Positions 25,754 through 33,359 of a DNA stretch of 64,000 nucleotides are shown piece by piece. The stretch covers positions 29,970 through 93,969 of the forward strand of contig SFEV01000003.1 in assembly GCA_004557975.1 (NCBI GenBank). The letters are read 5' to 3'. The notes below the pieces were generated by a model. That model was given only the letters and a program-made list of their open reading frames with translations, was not told the DNA's origin and did not search any database. The translations under genes were made by a program, and so were the position numbers. Position 1 is the first letter of the stretch; each line of letters starts with the position of its first letter. This DNA is from Lachnospiraceae bacterium. Lineage in GTDB: Bacteria > Bacillota > Clostridia > Lachnospirales > Lachnospiraceae.

Positions 25754-26524
25754 TCAGAACCGCAGGCTCAGGCAGCTTAATCCTCCGTCGATCTTGCGGT
25801 ACTCAGAAGTATCCACGAGAATCACTTCATAACCTGCATCCTTCACAATCTGTGCCACCTTCGGGAAGTTGGCCGGCACGATCACCTTGTTGTTTACCCA
25901 GATACAGTTGGCAGCGTACGCCTCCTCCTCCGGAATAATGTACTTGTTGTATTTCGCGAAATCCGGTTTGTCAATGAACTCACCGGACACGAGCATATTG
26001 TTGTTTTCGATATAGTTCACACCTGTCTTCAGATGAAGCACTTCCGTAAGCTCCACCTCAGAGCCTGTCAGTCCGTACTTCTCCAGAATGGCAATAAACT
26101 GGCGGATTCCCTCCTCGTTTGTCCGCGCGGAGCGTCCCACATAGAAGTGATCTCCCACCATCATGACATCGCCGCCCTCCAGTGTGCCGGGAGCCTTGAT
26201 ATACTCGATGCAGTCGTCACTGTAAAACCTGCGGATCACCGGAATCATCGCTTCCACTTCTCTGTTTCTCGATGCAGCACCCGGATTCGTAATAATTGCA
26301 CATTTTCTTGTCAGAACTGCTGTATCCTCCACAAAACAGGAGTCCGGAAAATTCTCGTCACTTTCCAGAACCGTTACCTGAACGCCGCAGCTCTTCAGTG
26401 CCTCGATGTAGGCATCATGCTGCTTCAGCGCCAGCTCATAATCCGGCTTTCCAAGCTCCGGCGCAGAAGTGATTCCCTCAGTGATTCTGCTGCATGGTCT
26501 CTTTACAATTACATTCTGAAACAT
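25754..26524 (-). CDS. Dimethylarginine dimethylaminohydrolase-like amidinohydrolase
   Basis: A 256-residue enzyme of the guanidino-modifying superfamily. Visible are ENFPDSCFVEDTAVL (substrate-binding Asp/Glu), LEGGDVMMVG, the catalytic His in LHLKTGVNYIE, and the nucleophile Cys251 in GGLSCLSLRF near the C-terminus, all in DDAH-like spacing. DDAH cleaves methylated arginines to citrulline and an amine; related bacterial enzymes act on other guanidino compounds. Upstream in the same direction is an amino-acid ABC transporter (26567-29048), which suggests import of arginine or an arginine derivative for cleavage. Start at 26524 has AAGGAG upstream. Confidence 0.87.
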   Translation of the reverse strand: MFQNVIVKRPCSRITEGITSAPELGKPDYELALKQHDAYIEALKSCGVQVTVLESDENFPDSCFVEDTAVLTRKCAIITNPGAASRNREVEAMIPVIRRFYSDDCIEYIKAPGTLEGGDVMMVGDHFYVGRSARTNEEGIRQFIAILEKYGLTGSEVELTEVLHLKTGVNYIENNNMLVSGEFIDKPDFAKYNKYIIPEEEAYAANCIWVNNKVIVPANFPKVAQIVKDAGYEVILVDTSEYRKIDGGLSCLSLRF

Positions 26525-26566
26525 ATTTTTTCTCCTTGTATCTGATCTGCTTTCTCTTTTTATAAT

Positions 26567-27289
26567 TTATAATACCTTCGACAGGAATTCCTGCAGACGC
26601 TTATTCTGCGGATGCTCAAAGAATTCCTTCGGCGTATTCTCCTCTTTGATGACGCCCTCGTCAATAAACAGTACCTTCGTCGCCACTTCCTTTGCAAATC
26701 CCATCTCATGGGTGACGATGACCATGGTCATACCCTCAGCGGCAAGCTCACGGATCAGATCCAGCACCTCGCCTACCATCTCCGGGTCAAGAGCAGAAGT
26801 CGGCTCGTCGAACAGCATAACCTCCGGATTCATGGCCAGCGCACGTACAATGGCAATACGCTGCTTCTGACCGCCGGATAGCTTGTTCGGATATTCACCG
26901 GCCTTGTCCTCCAGTCCGATTCTCTTCAGAAGACGCATGGCATTTAGCCGCGCCTCGTCCTTCGTCTGAAGCTTCAGCTTCACCGGAGCAAATGTAATAT
27001 TATCCAGCACAGTCATATGCGGGAAAAGATTGAAATGCTGGAACACCATTCCCATCTTCTGACGCATTTTGTCGATATCATTCTTCGGGTCCGTAATATC
27101 CACGCCGTCGAACCAGACCTGTCCGCCTGACGGCTCCTCCAGCAGATTCAGGCAGCGCAGAAACGTACTCTTTCCTGAGCCGGACGGCCCGATCACAACA
27201 ATCTTCTCACCCTGATTAATCGTATAGTCAATTCCATTCAGTACATGCAGACCTTCAAAGTCCTTTCTCAGTCCCTTAACCTCGATCAC
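26567..27289 (-). CDS. Polar amino acid ABC transporter ATPase (GlnQ/HisP type)
   Basis: A 240-residue ATPase with Walker A GPSGSGKSTFLR (34-45), Q-loop FQHFNLFPHMTV, signature LSGGQKQR, Walker B VMLFDEPTSALDPE and the H-loop VTHEMGFA. It powers the permease encoded immediately upstream, overlapping it by 14 bases. The start is GTG at 27289, with AGGAGG ten bases before. The amino acid carried is not evident from the ATPase; the DDAH-like gene downstream suggests a guanidino amino acid. Confidence 0.95.
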   Translation of the reverse strand: MIEVKGLRKDFEGLHVLNGIDYTINQGEKIVVIGPSGSGKSTFLRCLNLLEEPSGGQVWFDGVDITDPKNDIDKMRQKMGMVFQHFNLFPHMTVLDNITFAPVKLKLQTKDEARLNAMRLLKRIGLEDKAGEYPNKLSGGQKQRIAIVRALAMNPEVMLFDEPTSALDPEMVGEVLDLIRELAAEGMTMVIVTHEMGFAKEVATKVLFIDEGVIKEENTPKEFFEHPQNKRLQEFLSKVL

Positions 27290-28016
27290 CCTGCTTCAGC
27301 CTCCTCTCCAGTATGCTTACTCCCCAGGACAGTATGATGACACAGAGGAAATAAACAAGCGCGATAAAAAACAGCGGCATCATCGGTGACATGGTACGGC
27401 TGCGCACCAGGTCCGATGCTCTTGTCAGATCCACCACCGCGATATATCCGACGATGGAAGTCTCCTTCAGTACCGCAATACCCTCGTTGCACAGCGCCGG
27501 AAGCGCGGCCTTGAATGCCTGCGGAAGAATAATATAGAAAATCGTCATTGCAGAGCTGACACCCAGCGAGCGTCCCGCTTCCATCTGTCCCGCATCGACG
27601 GAATTAATACCGCCGCGCACAACCTCGGAGACGTATGCGGCAGAGTTGAGTCCCATGGCGATACAGCAGACCACAATCTTGTTGGGAAAGCCGGCCATGA
27701 CAACGAACGCCATGATCAACAGCTGCACAACAAGGGGGATGCCCCGCATCAGCGCCACATAAAGCGCCAGTATCTTGTCAACAACGCAGACAACCGCATG
27801 TAAAATCTTCTGTGAAACAGTGACCGGCTTCCGCTTTTTCATCTGTGAGTAGCCGTAGCGTACAATCGCAATCAGAATTCCGCCCACCAATCCCACAAGC
27901 AGAGAGATGACAGTAATCAGGAGCGTGTTCTTAAAACCGGTCAGGAAAACCTTGTACCGGTCATCGCGGATAAATGTCTTCTGAAATTCCGCCATAAAAT
28001 TGTCAATGAAAGCCAT
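27276..28016 (-). CDS. Polar amino acid ABC transporter permease (HisM/GlnP type)
   Basis: A 246-residue permease with membrane helices including TGFKNTLLITVISLLVGLVGGILIAI (span of about 22-47) and the EAA loop GQMEAGRSLGVSSAMTIFYIILPQAFK near residues 150-175 (span only). The three-residue hallmark G-N-T at the first helix and RGGINSVDAGQ are typical of the His/Glu/Gln/Arg/opine family. The start at 28016 (AAAGGA upstream) is preferred over 28043. It is separated from the binding-protein gene by 174 bases that contain a strong internal promoter and a hairpin-rich leader. Confidence 0.93.
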   Translation of the reverse strand: MAFIDNFMAEFQKTFIRDDRYKVFLTGFKNTLLITVISLLVGLVGGILIAIVRYGYSQMKKRKPVTVSQKILHAVVCVVDKILALYVALMRGIPLVVQLLIMAFVVMAGFPNKIVVCCIAMGLNSAAYVSEVVRGGINSVDAGQMEAGRSLGVSSAMTIFYIILPQAFKAALPALCNEGIAVLKETSIVGYIAVVDLTRASDLVRSRTMSPMMPLFFIALVYFLCVIILSWGVSILERRLKQGDRG

Positions 28017-28033
28017 ATTTTTTTCCTTTCTTA

Positions 28034-28136
28034 CTTGGGTCAAGCGGATATTCGCAATCCGCTTCGCTACTTGCTCATAACCGAATAACTGCTTCGGTTA
28101 AACTGCAAAAGCAGCGACAGAACGATTCTGCCGCCA
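28034..28136 (-). promoter_or_regulatory. Hairpin-rich 5' leader of the permease-ATPase genes
   Basis: On the minus strand the predicted leader can form, in order, CAGAA-TCG-TTCTG, CTGC-TTTT-GCAG (28103-28114), TAACCGAA-7-TTCGGTTA (28078-28100), AAGCGGAT-7-ATCCGCTT (28042-28064) and CTTG-ACC-CAAG (28034-28044). The third hairpin shares 19 identical bases with the structured element ending the window (63982-64000). No known riboswitch class is recognised. It may stabilise the downstream mRNA, attenuate it, or be a repeat insertion. Confidence 0.5.
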
Positions 28137-28142
28137 CTCTTA

Positions 28143-28171
28143 ACTATACCTGCTGTTTCTTTCTGTGTCAA
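28143..28171 (-). promoter_or_regulatory. Internal promoter between binding-protein and permease genes
   Basis: TTGACA (28166-28171) and TATAGT (28143-28148) on the minus strand are exactly 17 bases apart, close to consensus. The -35 box begins 20 bases after the binding-protein stop codon at 28191. It would give the permease and ATPase genes their own expression and a leader of about 120 bases. Confidence 0.65.
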
Positions 28172-28190
28172 CTCTTCCGGATGAGATTTA

Positions 28191-29048
28191 TTATTCCGTC
28201 ACTGCCTCTGTCTCAGCCTCTGCAGATTCGTTGACAGCTGCAGCTCTCTCACTGTGCTCCAGAATATACTGGTCAACTGTTCCATCCTCTTTCAGCGGAA
28301 CAACTACTTCATTGACTTTCTCGATCAGATCCGTCTCGCCTTTTGCTGCTGCAACGGCATACTGTTCCAGCGTGGAGCTTCCATCCTCATACACTGCTTC
28401 GAAGCATACCAGTCCGTCATTTACCTCACAGAGATTCTCAGCGAGAAGCTTGTCACAGACAATCGCCTGTACGTCACCTGCATTCAGACCCATTGCTGCG
28501 ATAGTCAGATCCTTATACTGCTGTACGGATGCACCTGTTCCTGCGAGAACACCCATATTTACTTCATCGGATGCCAGGAAATCACCGGTCGTTCCAAGAT
28601 GAACGCCGATCATATATCCTGCCAGGTCATTGATGCATTTTACGTTCTCATCATCTTCCTTTACAACGATGTACTGATAGGAATCACAGTACGGCTCAGA
28701 AAACTCCATCGTCTCCTTGCGGTCTTCCGTAACAGTGATGGCTGCCAGTGCAAGATCTGCCTCGCCGTTCTGCAGATACATGGAAAGAGAATCAAATGCC
28801 GCATTGATCACCTCAAGCTCAACACCAAGGCTCTCCGCGATATCCTCTGCGATCTCGATATCAGCACCTACTACGTTCTCACCCTCCATGTATTCAAAGG
28901 GAGGCCATGCAGCATCTGTAGCTACGATCAGCTTGCCTCTTTCCAGAATGCGATCCAGAGCTGTCTGATCGTCAGCCATACTTGTAAAACCTGCACACAG
29001 GCTCAGTGCCACTGCAAGACTTAATCCACAGGAAATTGCTTTCTTCAT
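28191..29048 (-). CDS. Polar amino acid-binding protein of an ABC transporter
   Basis: A 285-residue solute-binding protein of the SBP_bac_3 family. The signal region reads MKKAISCGLSLAVALSLCAGFTSMA. The mature part has LIVATDAAWPPFEYME, VGADIEIAEDIAESLGVELEV, ALAAITVTEDRKETMEFSEPY and a specificity loop GDFLASDEV. The cysteine at LSLC does not fit a standard lipobox, so anchoring is uncertain. The last 15 residues (ESAEAETEAVTE) form an acidic tail beyond the usual fold. The start at 29048 has GAGGAGG upstream. The same-strand permease and ATPase genes complete the transporter. Confidence 0.93.
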   Translation of the reverse strand: MKKAISCGLSLAVALSLCAGFTSMADDQTALDRILERGKLIVATDAAWPPFEYMEGENVVGADIEIAEDIAESLGVELEVINAAFDSLSMYLQNGEADLALAAITVTEDRKETMEFSEPYCDSYQYIVVKEDDENVKCINDLAGYMIGVHLGTTGDFLASDEVNMGVLAGTGASVQQYKDLTIAAMGLNAGDVQAIVCDKLLAENLCEVNDGLVCFEAVYEDGSSTLEQYAVAAAKGETDLIEKVNEVVVPLKEDGTVDQYILEHSERAAAVNESAEAETEAVTE

Positions 29049-29097
29049 AATGTTTACCTCCTCAATTTGCATATAATGAATATTTATGCAAATGATA

Positions 29098-29454
29098 TTA
29101 TACCCATATCCCCGAAAAATCAAGTCTTTTTGTAAATACAATGCAAAAAAATAAATTTTCGTTTACATCATGCAGTCCAAAGACCGCACACGGATGCATC
29201 CCGCTGCTGTGTATAAGTTTCCGGTCAATTTCATTTCCGACAATCCCTTTATTCAGGTAGTCTGCATACTGTACAATAAGCTCAGCCCGTTCCGACATAA
29301 GGTCCGTCACATAATACTCGGAGAAATCCCCGTGAATTACGGCCAGCACCCATTTCCCGTGCTTCAGGCTCTGCATGACCAGCCACCGGAGTCCGTCATC
29401 TCCGGAATTCTCCGGTCTCTGATCAGTCAATATAGCCATCCGTTCTGTATGCAT
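29098..29454 (-). CDS. Conserved-looking small protein of unknown function
   Basis: A 118-residue cytosolic protein with no motif I recognise. It has no signal or membrane segment and a mixed alpha/beta look (VMQSLKHGKWVLAVIHGDFSEYYVTDL; AVFGLHDVNENLFFCIVFTKR). It overlaps the 72-residue gene upstream by 32 bases, which suggests translational coupling. Starts at 29454 or 29439 both lack a strong ribosome site, consistent with coupling. It ends 49 bases before the binding-protein start codon. Confidence 0.55.
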   Translation of the reverse strand: MHTERMAILTDQRPENSGDDGLRWLVMQSLKHGKWVLAVIHGDFSEYYVTDLMSERAELIVQYADYLNKGIVGNEIDRKLIHSSGMHPCAVFGLHDVNENLFFCIVFTKRLDFSGIWV

Positions 29455-29641
29455 TATACTGCTTTTTCAGCCTGATAATAATAGAACCGTCATCCATCCT
29501 GTTCTGCTCTACAACCTGATATTTCGTATTTTTGCGATCCATCAGCTCCAGAAAGCGTTTCAGGTCTTCCTGTGGATTTGCGTCATTATACGTATCAAAC
29601 CGGATCGTCTGCTCCAGACATGCACTTGTTATTCGTTTCAT
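29423..29641 (-). CDS. Small unknown protein, coupled to the next gene
   Basis: A 72-residue protein, MKRITSACLEQTIRF at the start, with a central acidic/helical stretch (QEDLKRFLELMDRKNTKYQVVEQ) and a beta-rich end (GSIIIRLKKQYNAY). The start at 29641 has GGAGG nine bases upstream and is preferred to 29656. It is the first of two overlapping small genes, so both are probably translated as a pair. No function can be assigned. Confidence 0.6.
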   Translation of the reverse strand: MKRITSACLEQTIRFDTYNDANPQEDLKRFLELMDRKNTKYQVVEQNRMDDGSIIIRLKKQYNAYRTDGYID

Positions 29642-29786
29642 TGTTACTGCCTCCATTCCTGTTTTATGGAATCATTTTATCATAAAAAAACCTGGAAATG
29701 TAAGCACTTTTTACAATTTTGTGGCTTTTGTCCACTGTAAATTGTGCACTTTTTGTATATTTTGCACAAGCATCTGTGCCGCAGGA

Positions 29787-30392
29787 TCAGAACTCCTTTT
29801 TGCTGTAGATGCGCAGACTGACAACGGCCGAGAGCGGCAGCAAAACGACTGCGGCAGCCACTGCCGCGTATATTCCGTATTCCAGCACTGCCTCACCTGC
29901 CGCACTGATGTAATCCTCCAGAAGAAGCACCAGAAAAGTGGGAACGAGAATAACGATCAGCATGATCATCCTTGCTTTCTCCACACCAAATCTGAAAACC
30001 AGCGGAAGAATCACATCCGCCCCCAGAAGTCCCATGGTCCAGAAGGCAAGAAGCTGCATGATCAGATCGGTTCTGTCATTGCCCATGAAAAATCCCACCG
30101 CGCCGGTAAATACCACACTGAAAACGAGCCCGATCAGCGACAATGCGTATTTGGAGTATACCAGCTGTCTCCTGGAATAAGGCATGGACAATGCATATTT
30201 GTCCCAGCCTGCCCTCTCATCGTAGGAATACGCTGTGATCGGAAGCAGCAGTGAAAACATGGAAAGTACTCCGCCGAGGAAGCCGATATTGCTGCTTTTG
30301 AGGCCCACTGCCACCCACAGTACAATCATCAGAAAATATATCCGAAGCTGCTGTTTTAAATTAATCATATCCTTATATAGTAAGCTTACCAT
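29787..30392 (-). CDS. ABC-2 type transporter permease
   Basis: A 201-residue membrane protein with five to six helices. The motif YDERAGWDKYALSMPYSRRQLVYSKY (span of about residues 57-82) is the hallmark of the small ABC-2 permease subfamily found next to GntR/YtrA regulators. It follows the ATPase gene by 34 bases. Such transporters are usually linked to cell-envelope stress or antimicrobial peptides. The substrate is unknown. The start at 30392 has GAGGGGA upstream. Confidence 0.85.
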   Translation of the reverse strand: MVSLLYKDMINLKQQLRIYFLMIVLWVAVGLKSSNIGFLGGVLSMFSLLLPITAYSYDERAGWDKYALSMPYSRRQLVYSKYALSLIGLVFSVVFTGAVGFFMGNDRTDLIMQLLAFWTMGLLGADVILPLVFRFGVEKARMIMLIVILVPTFLVLLLEDYISAAGEAVLEYGIYAAVAAAVVLLPLSAVVSLRIYSKKEF

Positions 30393-30426
30393 ACAAATCC
30401 CCTCTCCTCTGTCATCTGCTGATTGT

Positions 30427-31272
30427 CTATTTCTCTTTCTTTACAAAATAAAGCATAATATCTTCTATGGAAGCAGCGTCCTGTACAAAGCTTCCCGGCA
30501 CCATCCTGCGATCCACAAGCGCCTCGGCCCCGAAGCTGTTGCGGCGTACACCGACCACCGCATCCGGATCAAGGCAGCCGATCTCCTGCTGTGATCCCTT
30601 CACTATCACATATTTCTCCAGCAGTTCTCCTTTCTCCTCGCTGAAGACGATCTTTCCCTCGTGAATAAACGTGATATAGTCACAAATTTTCTCCAGATCA
30701 CTCAGGATATGGGAGGAAATCAGAATGCTGTGTGTCTCATCCTGGATAAAATCCAGGAAAATATCGAGGATCTCATCCCGCACAATCGGGTCCAGTCCGC
30801 TTGTCGCCTCGTCAAGGATCAGAATTCTGCTGTCATGAGAAAGCGCTGCCGCAATCAGAAGCTTCATCTTCATTCCTTTTGAAAACTCTCTGACAGGCTT
30901 GCCATCCGGCAGGGCAAACTGTTTTCTGTATTTTTCAAATCTCATTTCGTCCCAGGTGCGGTAGCATCGCTTCAGCATCCTGCCGATCTCACTGATTTTC
31001 ATGGTCTCAGGGAAATTACATTCGTCCATCACCACGCCGATGTGTTCCTTGAGTGCCGCATTCTTTTCTGTGAGCTTCTCTCCAAGTACTGTCACCTCAC
31101 CGCCATCCTTTCGGATCAGGTCAAGGATCAGCTTGATCGTGGTACTCTTCCCCGCTCCATTCTCCCCGATAAATCCCATCACACAGCCGGATGGCAGCGA
31201 AAAGCTGACGTGATCCAGCTTAAAATCATGATATTGCTTTGTCAGATTTCTGACCTCCAGTGCGTATTCCAT
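30427..31272 (-). CDS. ABC transporter ATP-binding protein (YtrB/EcsA-like)
   Basis: A 281-residue ATPase with Walker A GENGAGKSTTIK, signature EFSKGMKMK in place of LSGGQ, Walker B ILILDEATSGLDP and H-loop SSHILSDLEK. A C-terminal regulatory extension (about 205-281) is present, as in antibiotic-export ATPases. The start at 31272 (GGAAAGGA upstream) is preferred over 31308. It partners the permease at 29787 and is preceded by a GntR-type repressor, the usual ytr arrangement. A 33-base tandem repeat lies between regulator and ATPase genes. Confidence 0.93.
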   Translation of the reverse strand: MEYALEVRNLTKQYHDFKLDHVSFSLPSGCVMGFIGENGAGKSTTIKLILDLIRKDGGEVTVLGEKLTEKNAALKEHIGVVMDECNFPETMKISEIGRMLKRCYRTWDEMRFEKYRKQFALPDGKPVREFSKGMKMKLLIAAALSHDSRILILDEATSGLDPIVRDEILDIFLDFIQDETHSILISSHILSDLEKICDYITFIHEGKIVFSEEKGELLEKYVIVKGSQQEIGCLDPDAVVGVRRNSFGAEALVDRRMVPGSFVQDAASIEDIMLYFVKKEK

Positions 31273-31314
31273 ACTTTTTCCTTTCCGGCAGCTCCCCTGC
31301 CCTTCCATTCATCC

Positions 31315-31476
31315 ATAAGTTTCTGCCCGCAGTTTCTTCATTCCGGGCCAGTTTCTGCCTGCTGTTTCCCTCATTCCTAGCCAGTCTCTGCCTGCTGTTT
31401 CCCTCATTCCTGGCCAGTCTCTGCCTGCTGTTTCCCTCATTCCTGGCCTGTTTCTGCCTGCTGCTTCTTCCTTGCG
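31315..31476. repeat. 33-base tandem repeat, about five units
   Basis: Units start near 31315, 31348, 31381, 31414 and 31447; the three central ones are nearly identical (CCAGTCTCTGCCTGCTGTTT...CATTCCTGG), the outer two degenerate. Period 33 keeps reading frame. On the minus strand, the direction of transcription, a short frame can be read through three units (11-residue unit MRETAGRDWPG). The repeat begins two bases past the GntR stop codon and ends about 40 bases before the ATPase start. Copy number is probably variable between strains. Confidence 0.85.
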
Positions 31477-31477
31477 A

Positions 31478-31852
31478 TTACTCTCCGCGGTATATCAGCT
31501 CCAGCATATCCTGCAGTTCCTCAAGACTTAAGCTGCATCCGACTGAGAGCTCCACAATCTCCTGCATCCGCTCTTCAATCCTGCGCAGCTGCTCCTCCCG
31601 CACAAATTCAAGATTCTTTCCCGCCACAAAGCTGCCCTTCCCGGGCACAGAGACGAGGAATCCATCTCTTTCCAGTTCCTCATACGCCCTCTTTGTCGTG
31701 ATCACACTGATCCGGAGCTCTTTGGCGAGAAACCGCATGGACGGGAGCGCATCTCCCTCCTTCAGCTCTCCTGACAGAATCATGGACTTGATCTGTGAGC
31801 TGATCTGATCATAAATCGGCTGACCGCTGGAATTACTGATAATAATGTTCAA
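31478..31852 (-). CDS. GntR-family repressor, YtrA subfamily
   Basis: A 124-residue regulator with a winged-helix N-terminus (QPIYDQISSQIKSMILSGELKEGDALPSMR, span only; RFLAKELRISVITTKRAYEELERDGF) and a short C-terminal dimerisation tail, the YtrA form. The start is a TTG at 31852, seven bases after a perfect AGGAGG; translation from there gives the normal family N-terminus. A perfect dyad operator lies 28 bases upstream (31880-31906). It most likely represses its own operon with the ABC transporter genes 30427 and 29787. Confidence 0.88.
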   Translation of the reverse strand: MNIIISNSSGQPIYDQISSQIKSMILSGELKEGDALPSMRFLAKELRISVITTKRAYEELERDGFLVSVPGKGSFVAGKNLEFVREEQLRRIEERMQEIVELSVGCSLSLEELQDMLELIYRGE

Positions 31853-31879
31853 ACCGATGCCTCCTGTTCTTTTGTATCT

Positions 31880-31906
31880 ACTGTATATATGCATTATATA
31901 CAGTAT
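31880..31906. promoter_or_regulatory. Dyad operator upstream of the GntR gene
   Basis: Perfect 11-base inverted arms TACTGTATATA (31880-31890) and TATATACAGTA (31896-31906) around a five-base centre. The position just before the GntR gene fits YtrA-type autorepression. Confidence 0.75.
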
Positions 31907-32105
31907 GCATATGTATGTCAATATTTTTCCGAATTTTTTTACAGATTTATTTTCACAGAAGATCACCGCGCTTCCGGACTGTTTTTTATCTGCCCGAAAA
32001 AAGCCCGAAAATAGTTATTTTTATGTTACTTTCAGTTTTTACCTTAAATTCCCATATATTTTTTCCAGATTTTGCACAAAAAGTCTACCATTTTTATTTT
32101 TTTTA

Positions 32106-32114
32106 TGATACAAT
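32106..32114 (+). promoter_or_regulatory. Probable extended -10 promoter of glgC
   Basis: TGATACAAT (TGn plus TACAAT) lies 36 bases upstream of the glgC start in a very AT-rich stretch (31907-32105) that otherwise shows no gene. No clear -35 box is present at 17 bases. AGGAGG follows before the start codon. Confidence 0.4.
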
Positions 32115-32150
32115 TTTGACATAAGGATTTTTAATTCAGGAGGAACAATT

Positions 32151-33359
32151 ATGGCAAAAGAAATGATTGCAATGCTTCTTGCCGGCGGTCAGGGCTCACG
32201 GCTGTATGCATTGACCCAGAAGCTTGCAAAACCTGCAGTTCCGTTTGGCGGTAAATATCGTATCATTGATTTCCCGCTGTCTAACTGCGTTAATTCAGGT
32301 ATCGATACCGTCGGTATTCTGACACAGTATCAGCCGCTCGTACTGAATGAGTATATCGGTAACGGTCAGCCATGGGATCTTGACCGTCTTCATGGTGGAG
32401 TTCACGTTCTGCCGCCATATCAGCAGGCTTCCGGTTCTGACTGGTACAAGGGTACAGCCAATGCAATTTACCAGAATCTTGCATTCATCGAGCGTTACGA
32501 TCCGGAATACGTTATCATCCTTTCCGGCGACCAGATCTGCAAGCAGGATTACAGTGATTTTCTGAAATTCCATAAGGAAAAAGGTGCAGAGTTCAGTGTT
32601 GCTGTCATGGAGGTTCCGTGGGATGAGGCATCCCGTTTCGGTCTGATGGTAGCTGATGAGAATGACCGTATCACAGAGTTCCAGGAGAAGCCGAAGAATC
32701 CGAAATCCAATCTGGCTTCCATGGGTATCTATATTTTCAACTGGGACATCCTGAAAAAATATCTGACTGAAGATGAAGCAGATCCGAATTCCGAAAATGA
32801 CTTCGGCAACAACATCATCCCGAATCTTCTCAGAGACAACCGCAAGATGTATGCTTACCATTTCAGCGGATACTGGAAGGATGTAGGAACTATCTCCTCT
32901 CTCTGGGAGGCTAATATGGAGGTTCTTGATCCGGAGCACAGCGGAATCAACCTCTTCGATGATGACTGGAAGATTTACAGCCGGAACAGCGGTATGACCG
33001 GTCACAAGATCAGCGCAGGCGCTGTTGTGGAAAATTCCATGATCACAGACGGCTGCCGTGTAAAAGGTACTATCAGGCATTCTATTCTGTTCGCAGGTGT
33101 ACAGGTAGAGGAAGGCGCTGTCGTTGAGGACGCTGTCGTTATGGGCGGAACAGTCATTAAAGCCGGTGCCGTTGTAAAACACTGTATCATCGCTGAAAAT
33201 GTAACCATCGGTGAGAATGCAGTAGTGGGCGCTATGCCGACAGAGACAGAGAAGGGTGTTGCGACCGTCGGCGCAGGAATCGTCATTGGCGACAATGCGA
33301 AGATCGGCCCGAATGCCATGGTGAATAATAATGTAGAAGGTGGTGGAGAACAATGGTAA
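32151..33359 (+). CDS. glgC: Glucose-1-phosphate adenylyltransferase, catalytic subunit
   Basis: A 402-residue enzyme making ADP-glucose for glycogen. The nucleotide-binding start MLLAGGQGSRLYALT with KPAVPFGGKYRIIDFPLSNC, the GLMVADENDRITEFQEKP block and YWKDVGTISSLWEAN are intact. The last 130 residues form a left-handed beta-helix of hexapeptide repeats (VEEGAVVEDAVVMGG, GENAVVGAMPTETEKG). The start has AGGAGG. Its stop overlaps the glgD start by seven bases, indicating coupled translation. Codon choice (many T-ending codons such as GTT and CGT) differs from flanking genes, consistent with high expression. Confidence 0.97.
   Translation: MAKEMIAMLLAGGQGSRLYALTQKLAKPAVPFGGKYRIIDFPLSNCVNSGIDTVGILTQYQPLVLNEYIGNGQPWDLDRLHGGVHVLPPYQQASGSDWYKGTANAIYQNLAFIERYDPEYVIILSGDQICKQDYSDFLKFHKEKGAEFSVAVMEVPWDEASRFGLMVADENDRITEFQEKPKNPKSNLASMGIYIFNWDILKKYLTEDEADPNSENDFGNNIIPNLLRDNRKMYAYHFSGYWKDVGTISSLWEANMEVLDPEHSGINLFDDDWKIYSRNSGMTGHKISAGAVVENSMITDGCRVKGTIRHSILFAGVQVEEGAVVEDAVVMGGTVIKAGAVVKHCIIAENVTIGENAVVGAMPTETEKGVATVGAGIVIGDNAKIGPNAMVNNNVEGGGEQW

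Noticed and set aside
31315..31476. CRISPR array
   Set aside because: The units adjoin with no unique spacers and no cas genes occur in the window.
31260..31808. Plus-strand frame with hydrophobic 11-residue repeats across the 33-base tandem repeat
   Set aside because: It runs antisense to the GntR and ABC genes and has no ribosome site; the repeat period of 33 makes open frames in several directions.
32295..33353. 352-residue open frame antisense to glgC
   Set aside because: It is a shadow of the glgC coding pattern; its sequence shows repeats mirroring the beta-helix and no known family.
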